Part shown: in pieces, positions 1 through 6,588 of the stretch | Position numbering within the stretch: the stretch's first letter is position 1 | Layout: the number at the start of each line of letters is the position of its first letter | Assembly: GCA_002314435.1 (NCBI GenBank) | Contig: DCFV01000204.1 | Span: 1 to 10,879, forward strand | Source of the DNA: Acidobacteriaceae bacterium UBA1795 | GTDB taxonomy: Bacteria > Acidobacteriota > Terriglobia > Terriglobales > Acidobacteriaceae | Direction of reading: 5' to 3' | Length of the DNA stretch: 10,879 nucleotides | The notes under the pieces: generated by a model | Databases searched by the model: none | What the model saw: only the letters and a program-made list of their open reading frames with translations | Told to the model about the DNA's origin: nothing | Made by a program: the position numbers and the translations under genes

Positions 1-111
1 CGCCGACTGCGGCAGCGTGAAGCCGATCACAACCAAATAGTCGAGGTAAGTCTCGAGCCAGCGTCCGATCCTGCCGGGAGTGGCCGGATCGGACTCCGCG
101 CTTCCAACCGG
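1..111. other. Unassigned edge segment downstream of rlmN
   Basis: No gene can be supported here. On the minus strand the frame that continues after the rlmN stop is open to the window edge and reads plausibly (it includes GRWLETYLDYLVVIGFTLPQ). Its only usable start codons, TTG and GTG, lie deep inside and have no ribosome binding site. It could be the first codons of a gene that continues beyond the window, or chance. The plus strand also has an open frame without a recognisable product. Confidence 0.3.
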
Positions 112-1230
112 CTACGCGCCGCTCCCGCTTCCCCGCTCAACCGTCCTTTTGAGCTGCCCGCACGCGGCAAAGATGTCACGCCCACGCGGCCGCCGCAAGT
201 ACACCGGCACGCCCTCGGCCCCCAGCGCCCGCCGGAATTCCTCCACCGCGTACGGCTCCGGCATTGAGTACGCGATCCCCGGCCCCGGGTTCCAGACAAT
301 TAGATTCACCTTGGCCGGAAAGCCTGCGCGCCGCACCAGACGCGCCACTTCAGCGGCGTGCTCCGGCCGGTCTGTGACGCCACCCAGCAGGACGTACTCA
401 AACGTGACCCGCTCCCGTGGACGCAACCGGACGGCGCGTACTGCGTCGAGCACAGCGTCAATAGGCCACTTGCGGTTCACCGGCATCACTACGCTGCGCA
501 CCTCGTCGTTTGGCGCGTTCAGGCTGATTGCCAGTTTGGGCCGGACTTCCGCGGGTTCTGCAGCAAAGCGCTCGATTCCCGGCACAATCCCCGAGGTTGA
601 CACCGTCATGCGCTGCGGGCTCAGCCCCACTTCCTCCACCAGCAGCCGTACCGCTGCCATCCAGTTGTCGTAGTTCAGGAAGGGCTCGCCCATGCCCATG
701 AAGACCAGATTCACGCGGTCTTTGCCCACTTCCACGCCCTGCTGGTGCAGAACGGCCACCACCTGCCCGGCAATCTCGCCCACCGTCAGGTTGCGCTGCA
801 GACCCAGCTTGGCAGTCAGGCAGAACTGGCAGTTGACCGCGCAGCCCACCTGGCTCGAAACGCAGATTGTGGCCCGATCCCAACTCTTGCGATCCGTATC
901 CGGCTCGCCCGCGTCGCTGCCGTCGCCGGCCTCGCCGTCGTCGCCCTCCGGCATCCAGACAGCTTCGAACGTCTCCGGCCCGGCCACGCCTTCCACCAAG
1001 TAACGTTCTGTCCCATCCTGCGAGACAAACGCCCGCGCCAGCCGTGGCCGCCCCACCTGCCAGCCCTTGTCCTTCAGCAGTGTTCGAAGAGCCTTGGGCA
1101 GGGTAGTGATCGCATCCAGCTCGGTAACTCGCTGGCGATAGATGGCTTCGGCCAGTTGACGGCCGCGCCAGCCCGGCTCGCCCAGATTGGTCAAGCACAT
1201 GGCCAGTGCTGCGGCATCCAAACCAAACAT
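112..1230 (-). CDS. rlmN: 23S rRNA (adenine(2503)-C(2))-methyltransferase RlmN, radical SAM
   Basis: RlmN methylates C2 of A2503 in 23S rRNA, and also A37 of some tRNAs in characterised members, using a [4Fe-4S] cluster and S-adenosylmethionine in the cytoplasm. From the ATG at 1230 the protein has 372 residues, normal for the family. The cluster cysteines form CxxxCxxC (Cys130, Cys134, Cys137). The family's second pair of essential cysteines is present as Cys123 in CVSSQVGC and Cys357 in the C-terminal AACGQL. MGMGEP, ISLNAPNDE and the WNPGPG segment also fit. The start at 1230 places the N-terminus where family similarity begins (FGLDAAAL...GEPGWRG). Start codons at 1314 and 1392 would give longer forms with a non-conserved basic extension. 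An acidic Gly/Asp-rich stretch of about 20 residues (97-118) precedes the cluster motif and looks like an insertion relative to E. coli RlmN. The gene is divergent from the M16 peptidase gene. Confidence 0.96.
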   Translation of the reverse strand: MFGLDAAALAMCLTNLGEPGWRGRQLAEAIYRQRVTELDAITTLPKALRTLLKDKGWQVGRPRLARAFVSQDGTERYLVEGVAGPETFEAVWMPEGDDGEAGDGSDAGEPDTDRKSWDRATICVSSQVGCAVNCQFCLTAKLGLQRNLTVGEIAGQVVAVLHQQGVEVGKDRVNLVFMGMGEPFLNYDNWMAAVRLLVEEVGLSPQRMTVSTSGIVPGIERFAAEPAEVRPKLAISLNAPNDEVRSVVMPVNRKWPIDAVLDAVRAVRLRPRERVTFEYVLLGGVTDRPEHAAEVARLVRRAGFPAKVNLIVWNPGPGIAYSMPEPYAVEEFRRALGAEGVPVYLRRPRGRDIFAACGQLKRTVERGSGSGA

Positions 1231-1516
1231 CTCTGCTGTGCTTCCCACAGCGGGTGGGTTGGTGTCTAATCGGATGAGTTGGTCGGCAGGAGTGTGCACG
1301 GCTGGGCACAGCATACGGCATTTCCCTTTCCCTTGCAGCTTTGGAAGCCGTTCTCCCCTTGCTATCAACGATTTGCACGCCTTTCCCGGCACTGGAGGCT
1401 TTCCCGCCGCATGCTCGCAGGAGCCCTCCCGTGTTGTACGGCATCAAAACAATCAAGGCGGACCCGCGCCTGAGGCGCACAATCCCGCAGCCTACAATGG
1501 AATCTGAAACGAATTA
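1231..1516. other. Divergent intergenic region between rlmN and the M16 peptidase gene
   Basis: This 286-bp stretch must hold the control signals of two divergent genes. The only clear hexamer is TACAAT at 1493-1498, facing the peptidase gene. On the minus strand the rlmN frame stays open up to 1392, so part of the region could encode an N-terminal extension, but its composition does not look conserved. No RNA gene or long repeat was seen. Confidence 0.55.
1493..1498 (+). promoter_or_regulatory. Candidate -10 box for the M16 peptidase gene
   Basis: TACAAT matches the bacterial -10 consensus at five of six bases and ends 18 bases before the ATG, implying a very short leader. No good -35 hexamer lies 16-18 bases upstream (TGAGGC is the nearest spacing match). 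No Shine-Dalgarno sequence precedes the ATG, which fits a short or nearly leaderless transcript. Confidence 0.4.
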
Positions 1517-2791
1517 ATGAGTACTGAACGCAATCTTCGTCGCACTGTACTGCCCAACGGCCTGATCGTCCTGACCGAGCGTATGGAACATCTGCGTTCC
1601 GTGGCCATGGGCGTCTGGATCAAATCCGGCTCCCGCTGTGAGCCCGCCGAAACCAATGGCATCTCCCACTTTGTTGAGCACATGGTCTTCAAGGGCACCC
1701 GCTCCCGCTCGGCGCAGCTCATAGCGCGCGAGATGGACTCGATTGGCGGCAACCTCGACGCCTTTACCGGCAAGGAAACCATCTGCTTCAACGTCAAGTC
1801 ACTCGGCGAGCATGTACCGATCGCCCTCGACATCCTCGCCGACATCGTGCTGAACCCGACCTTTGCCTCCACGGACATTGAGCGCGAGCGAGGCGTCATT
1901 CTCGAAGAGATCAAGATCGACGAAGACAACCCCGACGTGCTGGTCCACGAGCTGTTCACGCAGAGCTTCTGGAAGGATCACCCGCTGGGCAAGCCCATCC
2001 TGGGCACCACCGCCACGGTGGGCCGTCTCGATCAGGAAAAGCTATTTGACTACCATGGTGGACGCTTCCTCGGCAGCAACATGATCTTCTCCGCCGCAGG
2101 CAACCTGGACCACGACCAGTTTGTCGCTTCCGTTGCCGAGAAGTTTGCAGCCCTGTGCCTTGGCCAGGCCGTGCCGGAAGAGCATGCTCCCGAGGCCAGC
2201 GCGCGCATCCTGCTGCGCAACAAGAAGGCACTCGAACAGGTGCAGATCTGCATGGGCGTGCCCTCACCGCCCATCACCGATGGCAACCGCTACACGACGC
2301 TCATCCTCAACACCGTGCTTGGCGGCGGCATGAGCTCGCGGCTCTTCCAGACCATCCGCGAAGAGCGGGGCATGGTCTACTCCATCTACTCTGACCTGAA
2401 TCCCTACCGCGACACCGGCACCCTCTGCATCTTCGCCGGCACCTCGGCTGGAAAGGCCATCGAGGTCGTCGACCTGATCCTCGCGGAGATGAAGAAGCTG
2501 AAGGACGAACCGCTCAGCAACGAAGAGCTGACGCGCGCCAAGGACCAGGTGAAGGGCAACATCCTGATGGGCCTCGAGAGTTCCAACTCGCGCATGGCCA
2601 ACCTCGCGCGGCAGGAGATGTACTTCCAGCAGTTCTTCACGGTGGACGAGATCATTGCCCGCGTGGATGCTGTGGACGCCGCAGGGGTGCAGGCCATGGC
2701 GCGACGGCTCTTCGACCCGGAACGGATTGCGGTGACCCTGCTCGGCCGCCTCGACGGCATCAAGCTGAACCGCAAGCGCATCGTCTGCTGA
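1517..2791 (+). CDS. M16 family zinc metallopeptidase (processing-peptidase-like)
   Basis: This is a zinc endopeptidase of the pitrilysin/M16 family, in the group related to the mitochondrial processing peptidase beta subunit. The inverted zinc motif HxxEH is intact (His51, Glu54, His55 in HFVEH). The third ligand is expected at Glu131 in VILEEIK, about 75 residues later. The second half carries the usual glycine-rich segment LGGGMSSRLFQ (268-278) and the substrate-binding Arg284/Tyr288 pair (RGMVY). At 424 residues it has the two-domain single-unit length, so an active enzyme probably forms a homodimer. No convincing signal peptide is seen, so it is probably cytoplasmic. Substrates cannot be read from sequence; peptide clearance or protein processing are the usual family roles. 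The ATG at 1517 is used although no Shine-Dalgarno sequence is visible. The gene stands alone, with a palindrome downstream. Confidence 0.95.
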   Translation: MSTERNLRRTVLPNGLIVLTERMEHLRSVAMGVWIKSGSRCEPAETNGISHFVEHMVFKGTRSRSAQLIAREMDSIGGNLDAFTGKETICFNVKSLGEHVPIALDILADIVLNPTFASTDIERERGVILEEIKIDEDNPDVLVHELFTQSFWKDHPLGKPILGTTATVGRLDQEKLFDYHGGRFLGSNMIFSAAGNLDHDQFVASVAEKFAALCLGQAVPEEHAPEASARILLRNKKALEQVQICMGVPSPPITDGNRYTTLILNTVLGGGMSSRLFQTIREERGMVYSIYSDLNPYRDTGTLCIFAGTSAGKAIEVVDLILAEMKKLKDEPLSNEELTRAKDQVKGNILMGLESSNSRMANLARQEMYFQQFFTVDEIIARVDAVDAAGVQAMARRLFDPERIAVTLLGRLDGIKLNRKRIVC

Positions 2792-2829
2792 AGAGTCCGG
2801 CGCAACCGCGCCTATTCAATTGAGAACAT

Positions 2830-2862
2830 GGTTGGACGGCAGGCATCCTGCCGTCTTCAACC
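2830..2862. repeat. Intergenic palindrome (14-bp interrupted stem), possible terminator or dispersed repeat
   Basis: Arms GGTTG + GACGGCAGG and CCTGCCGTC + TT + CAACC pair as 9 perfect base pairs around a CAT loop, extended by 5 more pairs after a TT bulge. It lies 39 bases after the peptidase stop. No T tract follows on either strand, so a classical intrinsic terminator is not shown. Its compact, GC-rich, self-complementary form resembles the small extragenic palindromes that occur in many copies in some genomes, but copy number cannot be judged from one window. Confidence 0.6.
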
Positions 2863-3020
2863 GCATGGCGAACGCCCTGTTCACCCGCGCGGGCCCACAC
2901 CGTTGCGGTGCGGCTTCAGGCACAAGAATCTTTCCTGCCACTTTCAGCTTAACAAGCTCTCGAACAAAATACAGGTTCCTTTTTTCGCTGCAATCCGGTT
3001 AGAGTCACCGGGCGTACAAA

Positions 3021-3025
3021 AGGAG
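3021..3025 (+). promoter_or_regulatory. Shine-Dalgarno site fixing the hydrolase start
   Basis: AGGAG sits 6 bases before the ATG at 3032. It selects this codon over the upstream in-frame ATG at 2828, which has no such site. Confidence 0.85.
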
Positions 3026-3031
3026 TCCTGC

Positions 3032-3964
3032 ATGACACAAATCCAGCACCCATTTGATGCGTCGAATACGCAAGAGCAGATCGCGCGCGGCGTCGGCCCA
3101 GCCAAGATCAACATCGCCTACGAGCGTCTCGGCGACCCCAATGCAACCCCCGTGGTTCTCATCATGGGCGGCGCGGCGCAAATGATCCACTGGCCAGATG
3201 CGTTTTGCGGTGCGCTCGTCGAGCGCGGCCTTCAGGTCATCCGTTTCGACAATCGCGACTGCGGCCACTCGACCCACATTGAGGGCGTTCCGGCTCCAGA
3301 CTTGCCGGCGGTGCTGGCCGATGACTTTTCTTCTGTCTCGTACACGCTGAGCGAAATGGCTGCCGACACTGTCGGCCTGCTGGATGTGCTGGGCCTTGCA
3401 TCGGCGCATGTTGTGGGTGCTTCCATGGGCGGGCAGATCGCGCAGGTGATGGCATGCGAGCACCTCGGCCGTGTGCGCTCGCTGGTGTCGATGATGTCGA
3501 CCACGGGCAACCCCGGCGTGGGCCAGGTTGCCCCGCATGTGCTCAAGGAAGTCTTCTCCGGCCCTCCGGCCGTTACCCGCGATGAGGTGATTGCGCATCG
3601 CGTCAGCGCGGCGCGCGTGGTTGGCTCACCTGCTTACCCGGGCAACCCGGACGAGATCGCAGCGCGCGCCGGCTTGGCTTTCGACCGTTCGAACGACCTT
3701 GCCGGCTTGACGCGTCAGGCCATTGCCACGGTGGCCACGGGCGATCGCACCGAGCGCCTGCGGCAGCTCGATCTGCCCACGCTCGTCATCCACGGCCTCG
3801 CCGACCCCATGTGCGACGTGAGCGGAGGGCGCGCTACCGCGGAGGCGATTCCCGGCGCTGAACTCATCCTGATTGAAGGGATGGGGCACGATCTTGCGCC
3901 CGGCCTTCGCGCGCTGCTTGCCACGCATATCGCGGACTTTGTCTTGCGCGTGGAACGCTGCTGA
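3032..3964 (+). CDS. Alpha/beta-fold hydrolase
   Basis: This is a 310-residue alpha/beta hydrolase with a complete catalytic triad. The nucleophile is Ser131 in the elbow GASMGG, the acid is Asp258 in HGLADP, and the base is His286 in GMGHDL. The oxyanion region lies around IMGGAAQ (44-50), followed by the RFDNRDCGHS strand-turn typical of the family. The layout matches esterase/lipase-like members such as the aclacinomycin methylesterase (RdmC) type, with a cap region at about 150-235. No signal peptide is present from the chosen start, so it is probably cytoplasmic. The substrate is unknown; small carboxyl or thioester compounds are the family norm. The neighbours give no pathway clue: the pilin gene starts 104 bases downstream and is probably separately expressed. 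Confidence 0.93.
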   Translation: MTQIQHPFDASNTQEQIARGVGPAKINIAYERLGDPNATPVVLIMGGAAQMIHWPDAFCGALVERGLQVIRFDNRDCGHSTHIEGVPAPDLPAVLADDFSSVSYTLSEMAADTVGLLDVLGLASAHVVGASMGGQIAQVMACEHLGRVRSLVSMMSTTGNPGVGQVAPHVLKEVFSGPPAVTRDEVIAHRVSAARVVGSPAYPGNPDEIAARAGLAFDRSNDLAGLTRQAIATVATGDRTERLRQLDLPTLVIHGLADPMCDVSGGRATAEAIPGAELILIEGMGHDLAPGLRALLATHIADFVLRVERC

Positions 3965-4059
3965 CAACTGACTTTGCGAGCGTTCCCTTTCCCTTCCGCG
4001 TCCATAAGATGTAGGATTTGTTCGGACGGGCCGCTCTGCCGGCCTGCCCCTAGAGGCTC

Positions 4060-4063
4060 AGGA
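4060..4063 (+). promoter_or_regulatory. Shine-Dalgarno site of the pilin-like gene
   Basis: AGGA lies 5 bases before the ATG at 4069 and supports that start. A GGCCG/CGGCC inverted repeat with a six-base loop lies just upstream at about 4029-4044. Confidence 0.6.
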
Positions 4064-4068
4064 TTCCC

Positions 4069-4596
4069 ATGAATTGCACGCTTTCGCTGGTTGCCGCGCG
4101 ACGCCGTAACCGCCGGCCCAATGGTTTCACGTTGATGGAATTGCTGATCGTCATCTCCATCATCCTGATCCTGATGCTGGTCGCCATTCCTACCGCGGGC
4201 AAGATTCGCAAGCACGCCAACGAGCTCTCCGCGCAAAAGTCGCTGCAAACCCTGGAGCAGGCTGAAGGCATGTACGCTGACACGTATCCGACTGTCGGCT
4301 ACACCTGCACTCTTTCGGCGCTGGGCGGCGAAACTGCCGGCAGCCCGCCCTCTGCCCAGGCAGCCGGCGTGATCAACGGCGAGCTCGCCACAGGCTTCAA
4401 GTCCGGCTACGTTTTCAGTATCACCAACTGCACCAAGGCCACGGCCAATAACAGCGAGCGCATCACCGGCTACACGCTCACCGCCATTCCGGCCACACCC
4501 GGCAAGTCGGGCGACCGTGGCTTTTGTCTCGAGTCCGGCGGCGCCATCAAGTCCGACCCCACCGGCGGCAGCAACTGCACCCAGAACGTGCAGTAG
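4069..4596 (+). CDS. Type IV pilin-like / type II secretion pseudopilin-like protein
   Basis: This is a 175-residue prepilin with a class III signal. After a basic 19-residue leader (RRRNRRPNG) comes the peptidase site G19|FTLMELL, with Glu24 as the conserved Glu+5 of the mature protein. The hydrophobic stalk helix spans roughly 20-42, and an amphipathic helix (ELSAQKSLQTLEQAEGMY) reaches about residue 70. A prepilin peptidase (PilD-type, not in this window) would cleave it before assembly in the inner membrane. The globular part has four cysteines (80, 121, 153, 170), enough for two disulfides; Cys153-Cys170 would close a C-terminal loop as in classical pilins. Length and sequence style fit small pilin/pseudopilin proteins of Acidobacteria. 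Major pilin, minor pilin and GspG-like pseudopilin cannot be told apart, because no other pilus or secretion gene is present. lolA begins 51 bases after the stop. Confidence 0.9.
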   Translation: MNCTLSLVAARRRNRRPNGFTLMELLIVISIILILMLVAIPTAGKIRKHANELSAQKSLQTLEQAEGMYADTYPTVGYTCTLSALGGETAGSPPSAQAAGVINGELATGFKSGYVFSITNCTKATANNSERITGYTLTAIPATPGKSGDRGFCLESGGAIKSDPTGGSNCTQNVQ

Positions 4597-4620
4597 CGCC
4601 AGCTGGTTCTTTCGTACGGC

Positions 4621-4634
4621 GGGGCTTTTGCCCC
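4621..4634 (+). promoter_or_regulatory. Small hairpin just before the lolA ribosome binding site
   Basis: GGGGC, a TTTT loop and GCCCC form a perfect 5-bp stem ending one base before the GAGGA site. It could modulate translation of lolA or mark the end of the pilin message. It is too short to be sure of either. Confidence 0.35.
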
Positions 4635-4635
4635 C

Positions 4636-4640
4636 GAGGA
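4636..4640 (+). promoter_or_regulatory. Shine-Dalgarno site fixing the TTG start of lolA
   Basis: GAGGA is 7 bases before the TTG at 4648. The ATGs at 4641 and 4655 are in another frame, and there is no ATG or GTG in the lolA frame between the pilin stop and the signal peptide. Confidence 0.7.
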
Positions 4641-4647
4641 ATGCTTC

Positions 4648-5292
4648 TTGCTGAATGGTTTCGCAGCTTCCCTGTTTCTTCTACTCGCCGCCGCTCTTCC
4701 CGCGCAGACTCCCTCGGTCCAACAGATCGCGCAGCAGGTTGACGAGCACTACAACCGACTCCACTCTCTGCGAGCCGGGTTCACTGAAAGCTACGAGGGC
4801 ATGGGCGTGCATCGCTCTGAGAGCGGCACGCTGCTGCTCTCCAAGCCCGGCCGCATGCGCTGGGATTACACCTCGCCCGCGGGCAAGCTCTTCCTGCTCG
4901 ACGGGAAATACGCGTGGTCCTATGCCCACGGAGCTGCGCAGGTGCAGCGCATCCCCGCCAAGAAGCTGGACGACCTGCGCTCGCCTCTCAGCTTTCTGCT
5001 CGGCCACACCCAGATTGAAAAGGAGCTGACCAACCTGCAACTCGCCCCCGGCAAAGGCGGCTCATATCTACTCACAGGCCAGCCCAAGGGCAAGCAGGAT
5101 CGCGTCCGCGAAGTGCGGCTCGCTGTCACGGCGACAGGTACCATCACCGCTCTCGATATTGAGGAGCAGGATGGCGCGCTCACACGATTCGTCTTTACGA
5201 ACGAGCAGACCAACGTCCCCATCCCGGATAACAGCTTCCGCTTTACGCCGCCGCCGGGAGTGCCCGTAGTGGACGCAACGGCTCCGATCTAG
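4648..5292 (+). CDS. lolA: Outer-membrane lipoprotein carrier protein LolA
   Basis: LolA is the periplasmic chaperone that takes mature lipoproteins from the LolCDE transporter and carries them to the outer membrane. The product has 214 residues with a signal peptide (hydrophobic 5-17, likely cleavage after ALPA at 19). The mature part shows the family pattern: a helix with LHSLRAGFTE (38-47), GTLLLSKPGRMRWDY (60-74), SPAGKLFLLDGK (76-87), SPLSFLLG (112-119), and the end strands with TRFVFTN...IPDNSFRFTPPPGVPVVD. The start is a TTG supported by GAGGA 7 bases upstream. The signal peptide is odd in having no lysine or arginine in its N-region. The gene follows the pilin gene after 51 bases on the same strand, so co-transcription is possible. 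It converges on the permease gene with only 21 bases between them. Confidence 0.93.
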   Translation: MLNGFAASLFLLLAAALPAQTPSVQQIAQQVDEHYNRLHSLRAGFTESYEGMGVHRSESGTLLLSKPGRMRWDYTSPAGKLFLLDGKYAWSYAHGAAQVQRIPAKKLDDLRSPLSFLLGHTQIEKELTNLQLAPGKGGSYLLTGQPKGKQDRVREVRLAVTATGTITALDIEEQDGALTRFVFTNEQTNVPIPDNSFRFTPPPGVPVVDATAPI

Positions 5293-5313
5293 GGGCCCGC
5301 CTCTGTTCTCTGA

Positions 5314-6558
5314 TTACTCGTACCGGAGCGCCTCAATCGGGTCCAGATTGGCTGCGCGCAACGCAGGAATCATGCCGCTGATCAAGCCGGTCAGCGCCAG
5401 AATCACCGTTGCCACCACAACGGATAACGGCGAGATGCGCAGGTAGATATCCGCCGCCTCGGCGTGCAGCGCGATCGAGCTGTAGAACGGAATCCGCCCC
5501 ACCATGACTGACACAAGATAAGCCAGCGCGATGCCGCTCAGGCCTCCCACGCCAGTGATCACAAACGCTTCCGACAGGAACTGCAGCAGGATATGCCGCT
5601 TCTGCGCGCCCAGCGCCTTCTCCACGCCGATTTCGCGGGTGCGTTGCTGGACTGCCACCAGCATGATGTTCATGAGGCCGATGCCTGCGATGCCCAGCGT
5701 GAGCGCCCCCACAAACGCCAGCAGCACCTGCAGCGCAAGCGACAGAATGCTGAACTGGTGCAGTTCCGTGAGCAGATTGGCCACGTAAATTGCGTTGTGG
5801 TCCGTAGGCCGGAAGTGGTGCGCAACACCCAGAGCCGTGCGCAGCTGCTGCTCGGCCAACAGGTAGTCGCCCTGGTAGTTGAACCAGATGCCGTCAAGGT
5901 ACTTGGTGTCCTTGATATCGCTCATGGTGCTGAACGGGATGTAGATCTGACGGTTGCGGTCGTTCTGCGCGCCGCCCTCCTGCATCTTGGGGTGCAGGAC
6001 TCCCACGATCGTAAACAACACGCCGTTGAGACGGATCGACTCGCCCAGCGCCCAGCCGCCTGAGAACAGCTTCGTTTTGGATTCTGAGCCGATGACGCAC
6101 ACATGCGCGCGCTGCTGCTCTTCCTGCCCGTTGAAGAACCGCCCCTGGTCCAAATCCAGCTTCCAGATCTCCTGGAACACCGGGCGCACGCCATTCACTG
6201 TCCAGGTGTAAGTGTGCAGATCGTTCTGCACCGGCACGTCCTTCTGCACCTGCGGCGAGATGTGAATGATTCCGGGGACAGCGAGTGCGACACGGTCCAA
6301 GTCTTCATCGGTAAAGCGCACCAGCGTGCCGGACTTGGCGCCGCCCGCCTGCTCGCTTGTCCGCCCCGGAAACGTGCCGATGATGTTCGTGCCCCATTCG
6401 GCGAAGATGGCCTCGATGGCGTGGCTGAAGCCCGCGCCATAGGCCAGCAACAACACCACCGTGGCGATGCCCCAAGCCATGCCGATCATGGTAATGGCGG
6501 TGCGCCGACGGTTGTACACCATCGCTTCCCACGCCTGGCCCCAGATATCTTTGAACAT
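5314..6558 (-). CDS. ABC transporter permease, MacB/FtsX type (second of a tandem pair)
   Basis: This is a 414-residue inner-membrane permease with the MacB layout. A cytoplasmic N-terminal helix leads into TM1 (about 20-44), followed by a large periplasmic MacB-PCD domain (about 45-270) and TM2-TM4 (about 272-303, 327-352, 376-400). The cytoplasmic loop after TM2 (QQRTREIGVEKALGAQKRHIL, 305-324) is the characteristic ATPase-contacting segment, and the protein ends in the usual DPIEALRYE. Unlike full MacB it carries no ATPase domain, so a separate LolD/MacB-like ATPase is required, and none is encoded in this window. Such complexes transmit mechanical force to export peptides, lipids or small molecules, or to act on lipoproteins; the substrate is unknown. 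The ATG at 6558 has GAGAGG 9 bases upstream. It lies 30 bases after its paralogue, so the two are almost certainly co-transcribed and probably form a heterodimer. Confidence 0.94.
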   Translation of the reverse strand: MFKDIWGQAWEAMVYNRRRTAITMIGMAWGIATVVLLLAYGAGFSHAIEAIFAEWGTNIIGTFPGRTSEQAGGAKSGTLVRFTDEDLDRVALAVPGIIHISPQVQKDVPVQNDLHTYTWTVNGVRPVFQEIWKLDLDQGRFFNGQEEQQRAHVCVIGSESKTKLFSGGWALGESIRLNGVLFTIVGVLHPKMQEGGAQNDRNRQIYIPFSTMSDIKDTKYLDGIWFNYQGDYLLAEQQLRTALGVAHHFRPTDHNAIYVANLLTELHQFSILSLALQVLLAFVGALTLGIAGIGLMNIMLVAVQQRTREIGVEKALGAQKRHILLQFLSEAFVITGVGGLSGIALAYLVSVMVGRIPFYSSIALHAEAADIYLRISPLSVVVATVILALTGLISGMIPALRAANLDPIEALRYE

Positions 6559-6588
6559 CGGTCAGTGCCTCTCGTCCGGTTCTTTGCC

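Larger units (their letters stand above)
2792..3031. other. Intergenic region between the M16 peptidase and hydrolase genes
   Basis: This 240-bp gap holds a strong imperfect palindrome at 2830-2862, a T-rich run near 2976-2985 and the hydrolase Shine-Dalgarno site. The hydrolase frame is open back to an ATG at 2828, but the encoded 68 residues do not look like protein sequence of this family. TTAACA at 2949-2954 resembles a -35 box but has no matching -10 at good spacing. Confidence 0.5.

Noticed and set aside
458..1480. Long minus-strand open frame (340 codons) overlapping rlmN
   Set aside because: It is a shadow of rlmN in another frame of the same strand; the translation is low-complexity Arg/Gly/Ala sequence with no family motif, while the rlmN frame carries all catalytic motifs.
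2828..3031. N-terminal extension of the alpha/beta hydrolase to an ATG at 2828
   Set aside because: The extra 68 residues run through the intergenic palindrome and do not resemble the family; the ATG at 3032 has a strong AGGAG at ideal spacing.
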